Assembly (NCBI GenBank): GCA_950295325.1
Contig: OX485804.1
Span: 48,298,001-48,362,000, forward strand
Source of the DNA: Polytrichum commune
Lineage: Eukaryota; Streptophyta; Polytrichopsida; Polytrichales; Polytrichaceae
Length of the DNA stretch: 64,000 bases
Direction of reading: 5' to 3'
Shown here: positions 53,816 through 64,000 of the stretch, one piece after another
How positions within the stretch are numbered: the stretch's first letter is position 1
How the letters are laid out: every line of letters starts with the position of its first letter
The notes under the pieces: model-generated
The model's input: the letters and a program-made list of their open reading frames with translations, nothing else
Told to the model about the DNA's origin: nothing
Databases searched by the model: none
Program-made: the position numbers and the translations under genes

Positions 53816-54061
53816 GGGTGAGTTTCCATGTAGGCTGCTTGCCCAATAAAGCATTTTTTAACCTACAAGTGCCGGTCACTGAAGGATTGAAGACTGATTT
53901 TGGGAGGAGGAGGTTAGAAGGTGGACCTGGATTTGAGAAGATGAGAGTAGCTAATTGGCACATACGAACCCTACCCCACCATATTCCATCTACATTTGGA
54001 CAATTTTATTCTTATACCCACTAGAATATGATGGGCGAGTAGCCTACATGGGAAATTACCC
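53816..54061. mobile_element. Tourist-like MITE Y, 246 bp, uninterrupted copy
   Basis: The left end is GGGTGAGTTTCCATGTAGGC, and the inverse of the right end is GGGTAATTTCCCATGTAGGC. It is flanked by TTA (53813-53815 and 54062-54064). It represents the paralogous empty site for the Z insertion in the second Y copy at 54256-55114. Confidence 0.9.
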
Positions 54062-54255
54062 TTATCATTGACTCTCTAAAAATAATTTTAATTTTAATAG
54101 TTTACCTCAAACACTAAATAAATTTAAACAATGCTTGTTAATTTATGATGTGGAAAACACTGATTCTTTTGAAGTTCTACCTCACAATTATGGATTACCA
54201 AGAGATAGGACCAAAAAAAAAAGTCAATTTGTTGCTCATGTACGCCGTTCATAAA

Positions 54256-55114
54256 GGGTGAGTTCCATGTAGGTCACTCGCCCACTAGATTCTAAACAAT
54301 AATGGGTTGGAGGTGTTCAACATGTCAGCCAACCACATTCTAGTGCCCTACAAGAATGTGGAAGGCCATGGACACGGGCCGCTAGACTTCCATGCACCCA
54401 CAAAAGCATTTTCTAACCTACAAGTGTTGGTCATGAATTTTAGGAGGTGGGGGGAGGAGGTTAGTAAGGGCCACTTCACACACGAGACCGAGAGCCTGTG
54501 ACCATTGCACTTCAAGCACTCTTATTGGTGGAAAAGCCGGAGCCGGTCCAAGTTTGCTTCCACCACGCTTGAGGGACCAATGGAGTATGTAAATGCAACA
54601 TGGATGTAAAGTCTACATGGATTCCTACATGGCATTGAAAGGATCATGTTTCATGGTCACTTGGACTAATTTCAAAAACCACCTCTTGGAGGTAGGCCTA
54701 ACACAAAACTAGGAGACCATGGCACTCCAAATGCTCACAACCACTGATATATTCTATCTTATCATGTGTGAGGACCCACATGAATAGGAATCCATTGAAA
54801 TAGCAATTGGTTGAGGGCCCGGTCACATATGGCCTCACACCACACTTGAGGGGCCGTCCCCACACTACATGATTTTGGAGGTATGTTGGGACGGCCTTTG
54901 GACACTTTCTTTTGGGCTCTCACAATTTCATGGTCATGGCTTTTGGCTCATGTGTGAAGTGGCCCTAGGTGGGCATGTATTTGAGAATACGAGAGTAGCT
55001 AGCAGGTTGGCACATATGAACCCTACCCCACCAAATTCCATCTACCATGTGGGCATGTTTGTCCTTATTCCCACTAGAATATAGTAGGCGAATGGCCTAC
55101 ATGGAAACTCACCC
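54256..55114. mobile_element. Tourist-like MITE Y with nested MITE Z
   Basis: The left end is GGGTGAGTTCCATGTAGG, and the inverse of the right end is GGGTGAGTTTCCATGTAGGC. The right flank is TAA; the left flank is TAA plus one extra A. The outer parts (54380-54467 and 54966-55114) align with 53816-54061, but the middle is occupied by another element (54468-54965). Confidence 0.85.
54468..54965. mobile_element. MITE Z, 498 bp, nested in MITE Y
   Basis: The left end is GGGCCACTTCACACACGAG, and the inverse of the right end is GGGCCACTTCACACATGAG. The flanks are TAA and TAG, where the empty-site copy reads 'ggttagaaggtgg'. GGGCC ends and a 3-bp site fit a Tourist-type element. A truncated copy is at 52747-53108, and a 35-bp end piece lies inside the solo LTR at 60970-61004. 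Confidence 0.85.
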
Positions 55115-55117
55115 TAA

Positions 55118-55508
55118 GCATGCTCTACTTTACTACATCAATGAGAGTACATCAATCCAAGACAATTACTTTCAAACTATAGAATGACAAGTGGCATATT
55201 TACTTATTGTCACCTTCCTAATGGATCAGTTTGTCGGTGAAGCTTCACAACACCTACCAAAGGGGTGGGGGGTGGGGGAAACCAGGGATGGGAAAAGATG
55301 AAAACAATGATTACTATTGTAGAGTCAAGTGGGTATTATTTGTAACTAAATTGACTTGTAAATTGGGCTCAGATATCCCTAACTAATCTAGTGAACTTAA
55401 ATTGGGATGAATCAACAACCAACCTATTGTCTTTTTTCTTTTTCTTTTGATTACCCCCTTTGGTAGGTGTGAGGAAGCCAAATTGAGTTTACATGGACAC
55501 CACAAAAT
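55118..55508. other. Non-genic spacer
   Basis: Nothing recognised beyond a G-rich tract at 55262-55278. Confidence 0.4.
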
Positions 55509-55720
55509 GATGCACCATTTATGGTATTTACCATCACTTACCATCTAGAATTATGCAAGACTAGAACTTCTTACCATAGATTTCATTTTTTGAAATAAAA
55601 ACAACTGAATAAATTTTCTTAACATTATACAACGTAAATTACTTTACTTGATAAAAGCTTACATTCTTAGTGAAAAGTGATACCATCACATGTCTCCAAA
55701 TACCATAAAAAATGTAGTCA
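55509..55720. mobile_element. Foldback MITE, family F copy 3
   Basis: The inverted arms are built on 'tttatggtattta' near 55519 and, inversely, 'aaataccataaaa' near 55698, as in 2699-2918. No clear target duplication. Confidence 0.6.
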
Positions 55721-55794
55721 CATATGGGTGCTCTTCCTAATGGATGAGTTTACATAGACATGATGAAGCTCTAACCATGCATGGGTGCTCTTCC

Positions 55795-56007
55795 TAATGG
55801 GAGAGATTGTACCTCTCATCCATTCAACATAAAAACCTGACCCCCTGTAGGTTCCTTGCCGATTCATCTCATATTACCTCGAGTGAACTAATTCGGGATC
55901 TTTAAAACTAATTATGATGTCAAATCAACTTGAAAAAACTTCCAAGCTGCATATTATCTCAAGGATTTCATGTTGAATGAATAAAAAATACACTTATTTA
56001 TGATAAT

Positions 56008-56010
<3 letters not shown>
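55795..56010 (-). repeat. Foldback repeat H, copy 3
   Basis: Inverse copy of 51209-51445, sharing 'ttgccgattcatct', 'acctcgagt', 'ctaattcggg' and 'gtcaaatcaact'. It again abuts a (CT)n array. Confidence 0.7.

Positions 56011-56038
<28 letters not shown>
56011..56038. repeat. (CT)n microsatellite
   Basis: About fourteen CT units beside repeat H copy 3. Confidence 0.95.
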
Positions 56039-57009
56039 AACTCCTTCCTAATGAATGGGTTTATGTAGACTCTACAAAGCTCAAGGGATATGTGTATGGG
56101 AGTACTTGGAAGTGATGATTTCTAGAAAAAGGATGATAAGGTAAGGGGAGCCATGAACACGAAGTGGGGGTAAGTTACACCCACAAACACACGTTTTTGT
56201 ATGACTGCAAAAATCGCAAATTGTACGAAAAAAAGAGTACAAATTGTTGTGAACCAAGGGCGTGTGGACAAACGAGCGGAGGTCGAACTTCGAGGGGGAG
56301 AGGGGGCGGGTGAAACTTAACCTACCGAGTAAAGGGGGCATCCGGTTGAGTGCAAGTTGAGTACTTTGGTTGCAAAAGAAACTTCAATTGGAAGGAAATC
56401 ATGAAAGTGCGAGGCCAAATGACTCATTCACCCATCATCATCATGATTATTGTTGTGTGTTCTTTTTCTTTCTCTACTTTTTCTTTTTTCTTTTTTCTTT
56501 TCTCAGCTTTGAAATGTTCAAATATGGCATTCAAGCGCCCCCCCCCCCCTCCCCCATCAAGTGTGAAAAAAGCTCCGGAGAAGGAGAAGCAGGTTTGCAA
56601 ATGCCAGTGTCAGCACATGAACAGTATTAATGATTCTAAGAACTATCAATAGGTTTTCTATTGTAAACTCATAAGTGTTCGAACTATCTTCTAACTTACG
56701 GAAGGTATTCCAAGCATATTATATTATGATTGTGTAAGTTTGATGATGCGTGGCAGTAATTGTTGGAGCTATAACATTCCCAATGCAATGTGTATGTCGA
56801 ACGTGGGAAGGGGCGAATGCTCACAACACCTATGCTATTGAGGGGAGGGTGAATGAGGAATGCTATTTCATGAGCAGGCTCATGTTTTGATAATTCTATT
56901 TATGTGGAGTAGTCCCTGTGACCAAGGTTGTTTCACGGGCATGCTAAGGAGATTTTTCTACAAACCCTAGGTACTTAGTTTTTCAAAGTGTTGCTCGAAT
57001 TGCCTGGAC
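56039..57009. other. Non-genic stretch with 12-base C run
   Basis: A C run lies at 56538-56549 beside TTTTCTTTTTTC tracts. The plus frames at 56350-56652 are Phe/Ser/Pro-rich products of these tracts and are not supported as genes. Confidence 0.45.
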
Positions 57010-58560
57010 TGCATGGGGACAAGATTAAACTTTAAGTACAATACTTCATGGGTCTAACTTCTACATTGATATGTGGAATTGGGTTGCCTTTGCAAAACAG
57101 ATGACTACCCTTCCAAATCATCATGGTCAAAACTATATCACAAAAGAATTCTCTTGGAGGTTAATGTCAACTTGATGGTCCAATTGAAAGACAAACTCGA
57201 GGCTCCTTGAAACTACATTCTGAATAGTGATGGAAACTTCTCTCTAATAGGGTAGGTAGGGGACATTCCAACGCCAAATGTGCCTCATTTTCAACTACAT
57301 TCAGAGCAAAAGTGACCTAGTCCAGTATCTCTAGAGATAGGGATAGTCATCCTTTCTCTAATTTCAATGGCAAGTCTATGGTTTGAGATGCAGTAGGCAA
57401 CAATGATCTTGCCTTGTGGTGGAGTCAATGGTTGCTTCAAGGACAATTCACATTCATATTTGAGGAAGTCCTTGAGGTGGAGGTAATCTAGTTTCTTCCC
57501 TGAGAGATGGAAAGAGTTCCACTCTTTAGCAAGAAAAGCCTCATTGACATCATGACATTTGTTTTCAATGTGCTTGGGTTGTCATGGGTTTCCCAATGGG
57601 ATAGACTCCATGGTGTTTTCCACATGGTTGTTGATATGTGTTAGGTGTTAAATCCTTGTTTGGTCAAGTGTTGAGAAAGTGAGGTTGCTTTACTGACTAA
57701 CTAAGAGGGGGATAGATGGGCAAAGCATTGTTGAAAGCCCATAGTGAGCTTGTGAGTGTATAGTTCTATGGGAAGCTCTCCAAATTTGGCCAATAAAATA
57801 TGATATATAGTTGAAGAACGCACTTTGACATGACACATCATATTCATCTTCATGCCTTTCTCGAAAAGCTTCCAAGAGTTTTCCAAGTTGCCTCCCCAAA
57901 TTTCAATGCCATATGTGAAAGTTGGAAGCACCAAAGCCTTAAATAGATGGGATAGGAGTTTCCAACATGTGACTCCTACTACTGCTTCTTTCCTTAAAGT
58001 TTCCATCAAGGCTTTTGTACTTGCGATGTTTCACCTTTTACTATATGTCTCAAAGTAACCACGTGAATAAAAATCAATCCCAAGGTATTTGTATTCATGG
58101 GTTATCTTTATTTGGTTCTTATCTAGGTAATGCCTCTTGGTTTAATTTCCTTTTGTTGTGGCCAAATATCATAATTTTAGTCTTGGATTAAATGACTTCA
58201 AGGCTAAAAGAAGTGAAAAACTCATATAGCTTGTTCAAAAGTCTTTGTAGACATGATCATGAAAGAGTAGAACAACATTGTCAACAAAAAGAAGAATGGC
58301 AACCACTATGTTAAATAAACACGGAGAATCCCTATTAATATTGTCCAAATATGTTTCAAGTTCATCAATGTGCAAGCCGAATAGTGTGGGGGAGAAGGAG
58401 CATCCTTGTTTAACACCAAAGTTGGACATTGCTTCATCATGTGGGTTGACATTTATTCGAATTTTTTGTGTAGACTGCAGTGTACATGGCTTTAATAACC
58501 TGTTGTAAATGAGGTGGCACACCTTATTGTTGGAGACGTTCCCAAAACTTGTCACACGGG
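57010..58560 (-). pseudogene. LINE ORF2 fragment, family W, minus strand
   Basis: The minus frame 58555-58235 reads FGVKQGCSFSPTLFGLHIDE (the G-x-x-Q-G RT block) and ILLFVDNVVLLF at the YxDD position, with FVDN replacing the catalytic Asp pair. The frame 58009-57701 follows with VLPTFTYGIEIWGGNLENSW and FGELPIELYTHKLTMGFQQ. Near 57400-57250 a decayed C-terminal zinc-like segment reads GLGHFCSECS. The order is that of a LINE ORF2 C-terminal half. Stops and the altered catalytic box show it is dead. A plus-strand copy of the same family lies at 59120-59822. Confidence 0.75.
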
Positions 58561-59119
58561 ACTATGCCAAAAAACTTTTTGAATTCAACAAAACAAGAAT
58601 AGAGACATCGACTTGCAAATACTTCTTGTGTGTAATGGATTGCTAAAAGCCTAATCATGGGTAGGTTTTATTGCTTTGCTTTGGTTAAGTTTCATTTGTG
58701 GGACGAAAAAATAACATAAAAAGCTCAACATTGCATACCCCACCAAAGCTCAATTGACGTTGACATCGCCACATCACACCGCCATGTCAAACTCATGCCT
58801 TGAAAAGGTTGTTGTTGGTGTACAAGCTATATTGCACAAGTACCTTCCAAATGCTATTGCTATTTCAAAGAATTATGAATACCCTATACAAGTTTTGCAC
58901 ATGTTTGCATTTCCTTTGCCCTTGATATTAAGTGTTTAAAGCCTAAATCATGATTTTTGATTGCAACATAAGGAAATTAAATTAAGAGGCATTTTACCTA
59001 GGCAAGGACCAACTTGAAATAACCCATGAATATTAATACCATGGATTTGGTTTTTATTCACATTATTATTTTGAGCCATACGTAAAAGGTGACAAATTGC
59101 AAGTATAAAAGCTCTTCAG
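58561..59119. other. Spacer between two LINE fragments
   Basis: 58561-58680 may continue the minus-strand RT upstream. The rest holds nothing recognised; the plus frame 58754-58939 has no domain. Confidence 0.35.
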
Positions 59120-59822
59120 CCACCTCAAGGAAAGAAGCAGTAGTCGGAGTCACATGTTGAGAACTCAAATCCTATACATTCGAAGCTTTGGTGCTTCCAA
59201 TTTTCACATATGACATTGAAATTTGGGGAGGTGACTTGAAAAACTCTCATTGAAAGGTATTTCAGAATACATATGATGTCTCACATCAAAGTGCGTAATT
59301 TCACAACCTACCATATTTTGTTGGCCGAATTTGAAGAACTTTGCATGGATATGTATGCTCCTAAGCTAGTTATGGATTTTTAACAATAGCTTAACCACCT
59401 ACCGCCCCTTGTTTAGTCAATCATACAACCTCATTTTTTTTCAACACCTTGCTGAACAAGGATTTGACACCTAGTTGAAACTGACAACCATGTGGAAGGC
59501 ATCATGGGGTCTATCTTATTGGGAAAACAAGGACAACACAACATCATCAAAACCCACATTTAAACATCTCAAGGAGGCATTTCTCACTAAACATTAACTC
59601 TTTCTTTATGTCAGGGAAGAAACTAGACTACCTCCATCTCAAGGATTTTCTCAAATAAACCGATTGTTCTTGAAGCAACCTTTGACACCACCACAATGCA
59701 AAATTCTTGATTTTTACCACACCTTGAATCATAAACTTACCATTAAAATTGGATAGTGGTTGATTGTTCCTATCTCTAGAGATAATAGGTTATATCACTT
59801 TTGCTCAAAAAATATTATAATG
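59120..59822 (+). pseudogene. LINE ORF2 fragment, family W, plus strand
   Basis: Plus-strand translation with stops reads EAVVGVTC, then ALVLPIFTYDIEIWGGDLKN, directly comparable to the minus-strand copy at 58009-57701. A later segment (about 59775-59815) reads PISRDNRLYHFCSKN, the start of the C-terminal HFCS segment also seen near 57320. It is cut at 59822 by the solo LTR. Confidence 0.7.
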
Positions 59823-60539
59823 TGTGAGGCCAAACCCCCCACCCTTAAGCGTTCGTAGTCCGAGTAGTGGGTTTGGGCTCACATTCCTCCGTGGCATTGG
59901 CCTTAGGCTTGGATGTGTCCTTTGATGACTCAAGTGTCCAATTCCTTGCCTTGTACGCGCAAGCCCAAGCGGATATTCCCTTCTTCCTTTTACCAATGGT
60001 TACCTTCACTTCTTTAGGGTCCTTGAGCTCCTCACTAGGTTTGGTTGTTGAGTCCATAGTGCAAGGATCAACTTTTTAACCTCTACTTAATAATTCAATA
60101 CACCATGCATGGTATGGAAGCATCCAAACACACAAATCTTTATTTGACAATCCAAGTGAATAGTATTAAGAAATACTTTTCTCCAAGGCTTATTGTCTCA
60201 CAATCAAAGCATCAAGCCCAACGAGTCTACTCCTCAAGCTTCCTACCCTACCAATCACTTAAACACAACCACCCCAACCTCAAAAACTTAGGAATGTGGC
60301 TCTTGGTCCATCACAATCACCAAATCCTCATTTTTCTATCTTCCTCCATTTTTTTCATTCAAGGTGAGTAGATTCCCCCATAGAAGAACCCCGGCAGTCT
60401 CCAACAAGACCCTTCCCGAGGTCTCAGTCTCAAATCTCCGGGTGTAATTTTGCGTTGTTCTCCAATTGTTCCGCCCGTCATCGCCCGTCACTTTCTTCCT
60501 TGAGGCACTTGTTCCCCGCAAACAGAGACCAACTCCTTG

Positions 60540-60790
60540 TTAGCCCTCCTCTAGTTAGGCTAGCTTCGAATTAGCTAGCTCCTGCTTTGCTCGGCCCTTA
60601 ATTAAGCTGCTCCTAAGTACGGTAGCTAGCTCCTGATTTGCTTGGCCTTGATTAGCCAGCTCCTACGTAGCTAGCTCCTCTCTGGCCTAACTTCAAATAG
60701 TCCGGTTTCTAATTTGCCAGCTCCTTAGTTAGCTCAACTCGCAATTAGCCTATCTCCTAATTAGCATGGCTCATGATTGGCCTAGATGTC
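60540..60790. repeat. Degenerate TAGCTAGCTCCT minisatellite
   Basis: About ten irregular units of 20-30 bp carry variants of '(a/g)g(c/t)tagctcct...ttgc(t/c)(c/t)gg', e.g. 'agctagctcctg', 'ggtagctagctcctg', 'agccagctcctacg'. It lies inside the solo LTR and is absent from the related LTR at 21198-22998. Confidence 0.7.
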
Positions 60791-60969
60791 CTTTAAACAA
60801 TTTGTAACCAACTGCCGGTTCTCCCCGATCATAGCCACCTTCCCCTAATTAGCTGCCGTCTGGTGATTCCTTTGATCTAAGCTTGGTTAGTGCAGCTCCC
60901 TTGATTTAATTAATGCAGTTCCCAGTCTCGGCTTCAGTTGCCACCAACAGTCTCGGCTCAACATTACAA

Positions 60970-61004
60970 GGTCACGGCTCTTGGCTCATGTGTGAAGTGG
61001 CCCT
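60970..61004. repeat. 35-bp end fragment of MITE Z
   Basis: 'cttggctcatgtgtgaagtg' and its flanks match the right terminus of MITE Z (54930-54965) but nothing else of Z is present. It lies inside the solo LTR. Confidence 0.7.
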
Positions 61005-62070
61005 GACCAACAACTGCAGCTAACTAGGCCCAGCTGCAGAGCTAATCCCAGCTTACAGCTTACCCAGTCTCGGACTCCCAGCACCTTCTCCAAAAGTCCT
61101 GCTCCTTCTTCAACAATTCAGGCCTTTGGCCAAATATTAAACCATTCAAAATAAGTACCATCATCTAATACCAACTGAGTGCGCCAATTTAATGGTTCAA
61201 ACTAAGCTCCATAAACTAAATGCTATGAGGTGAACACTATGAACTAAACACTATCACCAAATGCCTTAAGTCAAATACTATATCTAAGCAATGCAAAACC
61301 AATCTAAAAACTAGTTTGCCTCGGTTCTCTACCTAGAACCTTGCACCAGCCAAGAGAGAGAGACTAACTAACTACACTAATTCACCCCACTAATTTCCCA
61401 CACATTGCCTCTAAGTACAAGAGTTTTCCCTACTAACTAAGTCACATCCTCCTCATGAGCTCTAAGAGCTTCACTTCCTAACATCAACAAGAGAGAGCGA
61501 GAATGAGAGCAATCCCCCACCTTACCTCGGACCCCCTTGGGAGTGCTCAACCCAAACTTAGCCTCCTCCACTTTCCGCCGCCATAACTTTCTCCCCTTAC
61601 CTTCCCAAATTGTCACTCACCACTTTAATTCAAACCACGATGCTTACATCGTAATTTGATTGGTGCTTTTAGAATTTGCTTATCCTCCATCTTGCATTCT
61701 TCCTTGGACCTTCCCCATTAAGTGGCCACGATGAGGTGGTCCACTTGTGCGCTCAATGTGATCCTCCATTCATCCCAATTCGAATGCACTTGCTTCTTGA
61801 GTCACCTTGGTTGTCTCCATCCATTGTACTAGCCTACTCACTAACTATTTGATTTAAGCCTTTCCTATCTACCCTACTTCACTCCAATCCTTTTCTAAGG
61901 TAAAAATACAATAACCACTCACATGCTAGCCTCTTACAACATTGTACTTCTAAGGCTAACATTTCACTCTTTTTATATTTTTGTGAAGTGATACACCACT
62001 TCAACGCACACCAACTAATATTTTCTAACGCTAAGACTAAATGTGGGCACCGCTTTGGGCTCACATAATG

Positions 62071-63020
62071 TTAAGCAATTTCTTTACAAAGTTTTGAAAG
62101 ACGTGTATAATTCTAATTGTCTTGTTGAATACTAATTGTAAACTACGGTATAGTGTCACCAAAACTAAATGTTGACCCAACATTATTTGTCATTCCTTGT
62201 AAATGTTTTTGGGGATTACAGATTCACAGTGTAGCGATTACTGTCACTTACCAAGTGACTTTCCATCCAAGGTTTAATCATCCATGACAATAGTTCATCA
62301 CAAGTCGCCGATAAGAGAAGGTAGGGTTTTGGCCAACGAATGAACTCATCCATCATCCATGACAATATTTGTTCACTTATTCATAAAATAAAGTGTCATC
62401 CAAAAAGTTACCATAGTGACATTAAATACCATATGACAACAAATATCATCTTTGGTGTAGCTCCGACATAAATTACACTAGATTAATGGCCATTGGGAGG
62501 AATCATGGCGGATGTTCATAACACCTACACGGGGGAGGGGGGGAAACGAGGAGACAATGGGTGAGCATGTTGTTTAATATTGTAGATTCCGGATATTACG
62601 ATGTAGTATGAATTAACCCCTAAATCGAGATCCAAATTATGAATCGATCCAAGGATACACCCGTTGAATGGGCTCATGGCTTGGCCGGGTCCACCCAATG
62701 GCCATTAAGTTATCTCTTGAGTACATAGTACTTTTCTATCATCCCCGATTTTGTGATTCTCGTGAACATATTCTCCCGCGGATCACCTCTTCAAGTTCCT
62801 CCAATGATAGAGGATTTACTAGGCTAATCCTCACCCTCGCTCCCAGATTAGATAACACTAATCATTGAACCGGAGGAGGCCGGGAAATTGGAAACCCCGA
62901 ATTTGAGGTGTTGTCCGCAGCCGGTTCAAATTTGCCTCCAAAAACTCCGAGGAGAGAGACACGATTCATGGCAAAACATTCTCCTTCGCATGTTGGAGCC
63001 CCAAATGTGGAGGATAATTC
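62071..63020. other. Non-genic stretch
   Basis: No gene is supported. A segment at about 62222-62455 has weak similarity to foldback family F ('actgtcactta', 'taaataccatatgacaa'). Frames at 62668-63246 run into a GC-rich inverted repeat and have no domain. Confidence 0.4.
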
Positions 63021-63025
63021 ATCCC

Positions 63026-63395
63026 CCGGGCCCGCCCCGGGGCCACATCACATCTTCATTCGGCTGGGCCCCGCCCCCTCCCACGCTTCTTTCACTGCCC
63101 GGTCTTTTTGTCCGCACCTGCGTGGGGATTTTTCCCTGTTGAAAACCAATGTGACAATAACTGGTCACTTAAGTCATTACGCTCCTTTCGCATGTGAAAG
63201 AACTTCATTAATTAACTTGGGAATAATGAAAGTGATGTCAACTTGAATTTTTGTAATTTTGACTGGGTATTGTTACATTGGTTCCCAATGAGGAAGAGTT
63301 CCCACGCAGGTGCGGGCAAGAAGACTCGGCGGTGAAAGTGGCGTAGGAGGGGCAGGGCCTAGCCGAATCAAGATACGATCTAGCCCGAGGCCCCA
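63026..63395. repeat. GC-rich inverted repeat, about 125-bp arms
   Basis: The left arm 63026-63155 and the inverse of the right arm 63272-63395 share 'attcggct.ggcccygcccc', 'ccgcacctgcgtggg' and 'aaccaatgt.ac'. The spacer is about 116 bp and AT-rich. The frames across the left arm are Pro-rich artefacts. It is a MITE-like foldback or a small-RNA hairpin candidate; no target duplication was seen. Confidence 0.75.
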
Positions 63396-63407
63396 GGCTC
63401 AAACCCG

Positions 63408-63427
63408 AGCCTAGCCTAGCCTAGCCT
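63408..63427. repeat. (CTAGC)n short tandem repeat
   Basis: About four CTAGC units, just left of the telomere-like tract. Confidence 0.85.
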
Positions 63428-63445
63428 CTTGTTGTTCTTGGCCTA

Positions 63446-63475
63446 CCCTAAACCCTAAATCCTAAGCCCTAAACC
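63446..63475. repeat. Interstitial telomere-like tract
   Basis: Four heptamer-like units CCCTAAA, CCCTAAA, TCCTAAG, CCCTAAA, ending CC, match the plant telomere repeat. It is too short to be a telomere; a telo-box cluster or interstitial relic is likely. Confidence 0.7.
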
Positions 63476-63499
63476 TTAGACTAAGCTTCTTTGTTACCC

Positions 63500-64000
63500 A
63501 TCAGAAGCCAAAAAGAAGGCATGTAAAATCTGAAATTAATCTTTCATGTTATGGAAAAAAAAGCGAAATGAAATAATGCTGTCACATGGAAAGAAAGAAA
63601 GGTCCATTAAAAGAAAGGTCCATGCAACCATTATTCATCAACCATATCCCATAACTATGGCCAAACAATGTTGTATTGTGTAATATATAAGTAATCCTTT
63701 GATTTCATAATGATTTAAGAGATAAGAATCAACTTCTACACTTGTAAGTGACACCCAACTAAACCCATTTGAGCGTGTGTTGAGTTCTCAATGAGATTGT
63801 GATCATTGAAGAGGGTTTCGTAGAAGAATCTAAGAGTAAATGAGAGCTAATTGAAAATTACAACCATTTTCCAAAAACTAAGATGCACTGATGTTTCCAA
63901 AAGCAAAAGCAAGTCACTATGACAATACATCCTACGTTATATAAAACTTGAGAGTTGAATAATGTTCTAGATCAATTACAATTTGTGAGGTTTGTTATAG
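63500..64000. other. Non-genic stretch at window end
   Basis: AT-rich, no gene or element recognised. 'aaagaaaggtcca' is duplicated at 63595-63622. Confidence 0.4.

Larger units (their letters stand above)
59823..62065 (-). mobile_element. Solo LTR, 2243 bp, family L1801
   Basis: The ends are TGTGAGGCC and GGGCTCACA, with a perfect 5-bp duplication TAATG (59818-59822 and 62066-62070). The terminal segments match the solo LTR at 21198-22998: 'ccacccttaagcgttcgtag' at the left, and 'gtgggcaccgctttgggctc' and 'tcactctttttat' at the right. Extra length comes partly from a minisatellite (60540-60790). It interrupts the plus-strand LINE fragment. It has no coding domain. Confidence 0.9.

Noticed and set aside
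62888-63246. Two overlapping plus-strand frames rich in Pro
   Set aside because: They run through a GC-rich inverted repeat arm; no family features and no splice evidence.

Overview
This window looks like intergenic DNA from a large, repeat-rich land-plant genome. The evidence is Arabidopsis-type telomeric heptamers (CCCTAAA), plant-style L1 LINE remains, a Ty3/gypsy-type Gag with CCHC knuckles, Tourist-like MITEs with TTA/TAA target duplications, and no bacterial-style operons. I could not assign a species; some LINE proteins suggest a non-seed plant, but that is an inference. I found no host protein-coding gene, rRNA, tRNA or CRISPR array that I can support. Almost all long reading frames are broken transposon proteins or chance frames in low-complexity DNA.

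Layout. 1-3600: dispersed repeats and foldback elements. 3600-13055: a minus-strand non-LTR retrotransposon (LINE) with a CR1/L2-like endonuclease start and a catalytically deleted reverse transcriptase. It is interrupted by a 496-bp TIR element (4874-5369) and a 974-bp solo LTR (11685-12658). 13.1-21.2 kb: tandem repeats, a pogo/Emigrant-like element (14374-15587) and unassigned DNA. 21198-22998: a solo LTR. 23.2-25.4 kb: repeat copies, a second LINE fragment and an LTR remnant. 25.4-28.5 kb: a Gag-only LTR retrotransposon remnant. 28.5-36.9 kb: a G/T-rich LINE-like stretch, a minisatellite, a 1.07-kb TIR element (30513-31585) and a cluster of one dispersed repeat family. 36.9-42.3 kb: a Tourist-like element with a partial duplication, foldbacks and a 335-bp TIR element (41943-42277). 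43.3-49.9 kb: an L1-type LINE on the minus strand whose 3' end holds a 2982-bp coding DNA transposon (43435-46416). 50-56 kb: MITEs, one of them nested with a paralogous empty site. 57-62.1 kb: two LINE fragments of one family on opposite strands, one split by a 2243-bp solo LTR (59823-62065). 62-64 kb: a GC-rich inverted repeat and a short interstitial telomere-like tract.

The most interesting system is a TIR DNA-transposon family whose ends begin CTCGGGG or a close variant and whose insertions are flanked by 8-bp duplications. Four members lie in this window: 4874-5369, 30513-31585, 41943-42277 and the coding 43435-46416. Two have perfect 8-bp duplications, one has a single mismatch and one matches at 6 of 8. 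The coding member carries two adjacent minus-strand frames with a Ser-Asp-x-Cys-Glu-x-Phe-Phe block and an AT-hook-like motif. I did not recognise these as a named transposase family. The nested insertions give a relative order of events: LINEs first, then DNA elements and LTR elements, then LTR-LTR recombination leaving solo LTRs.
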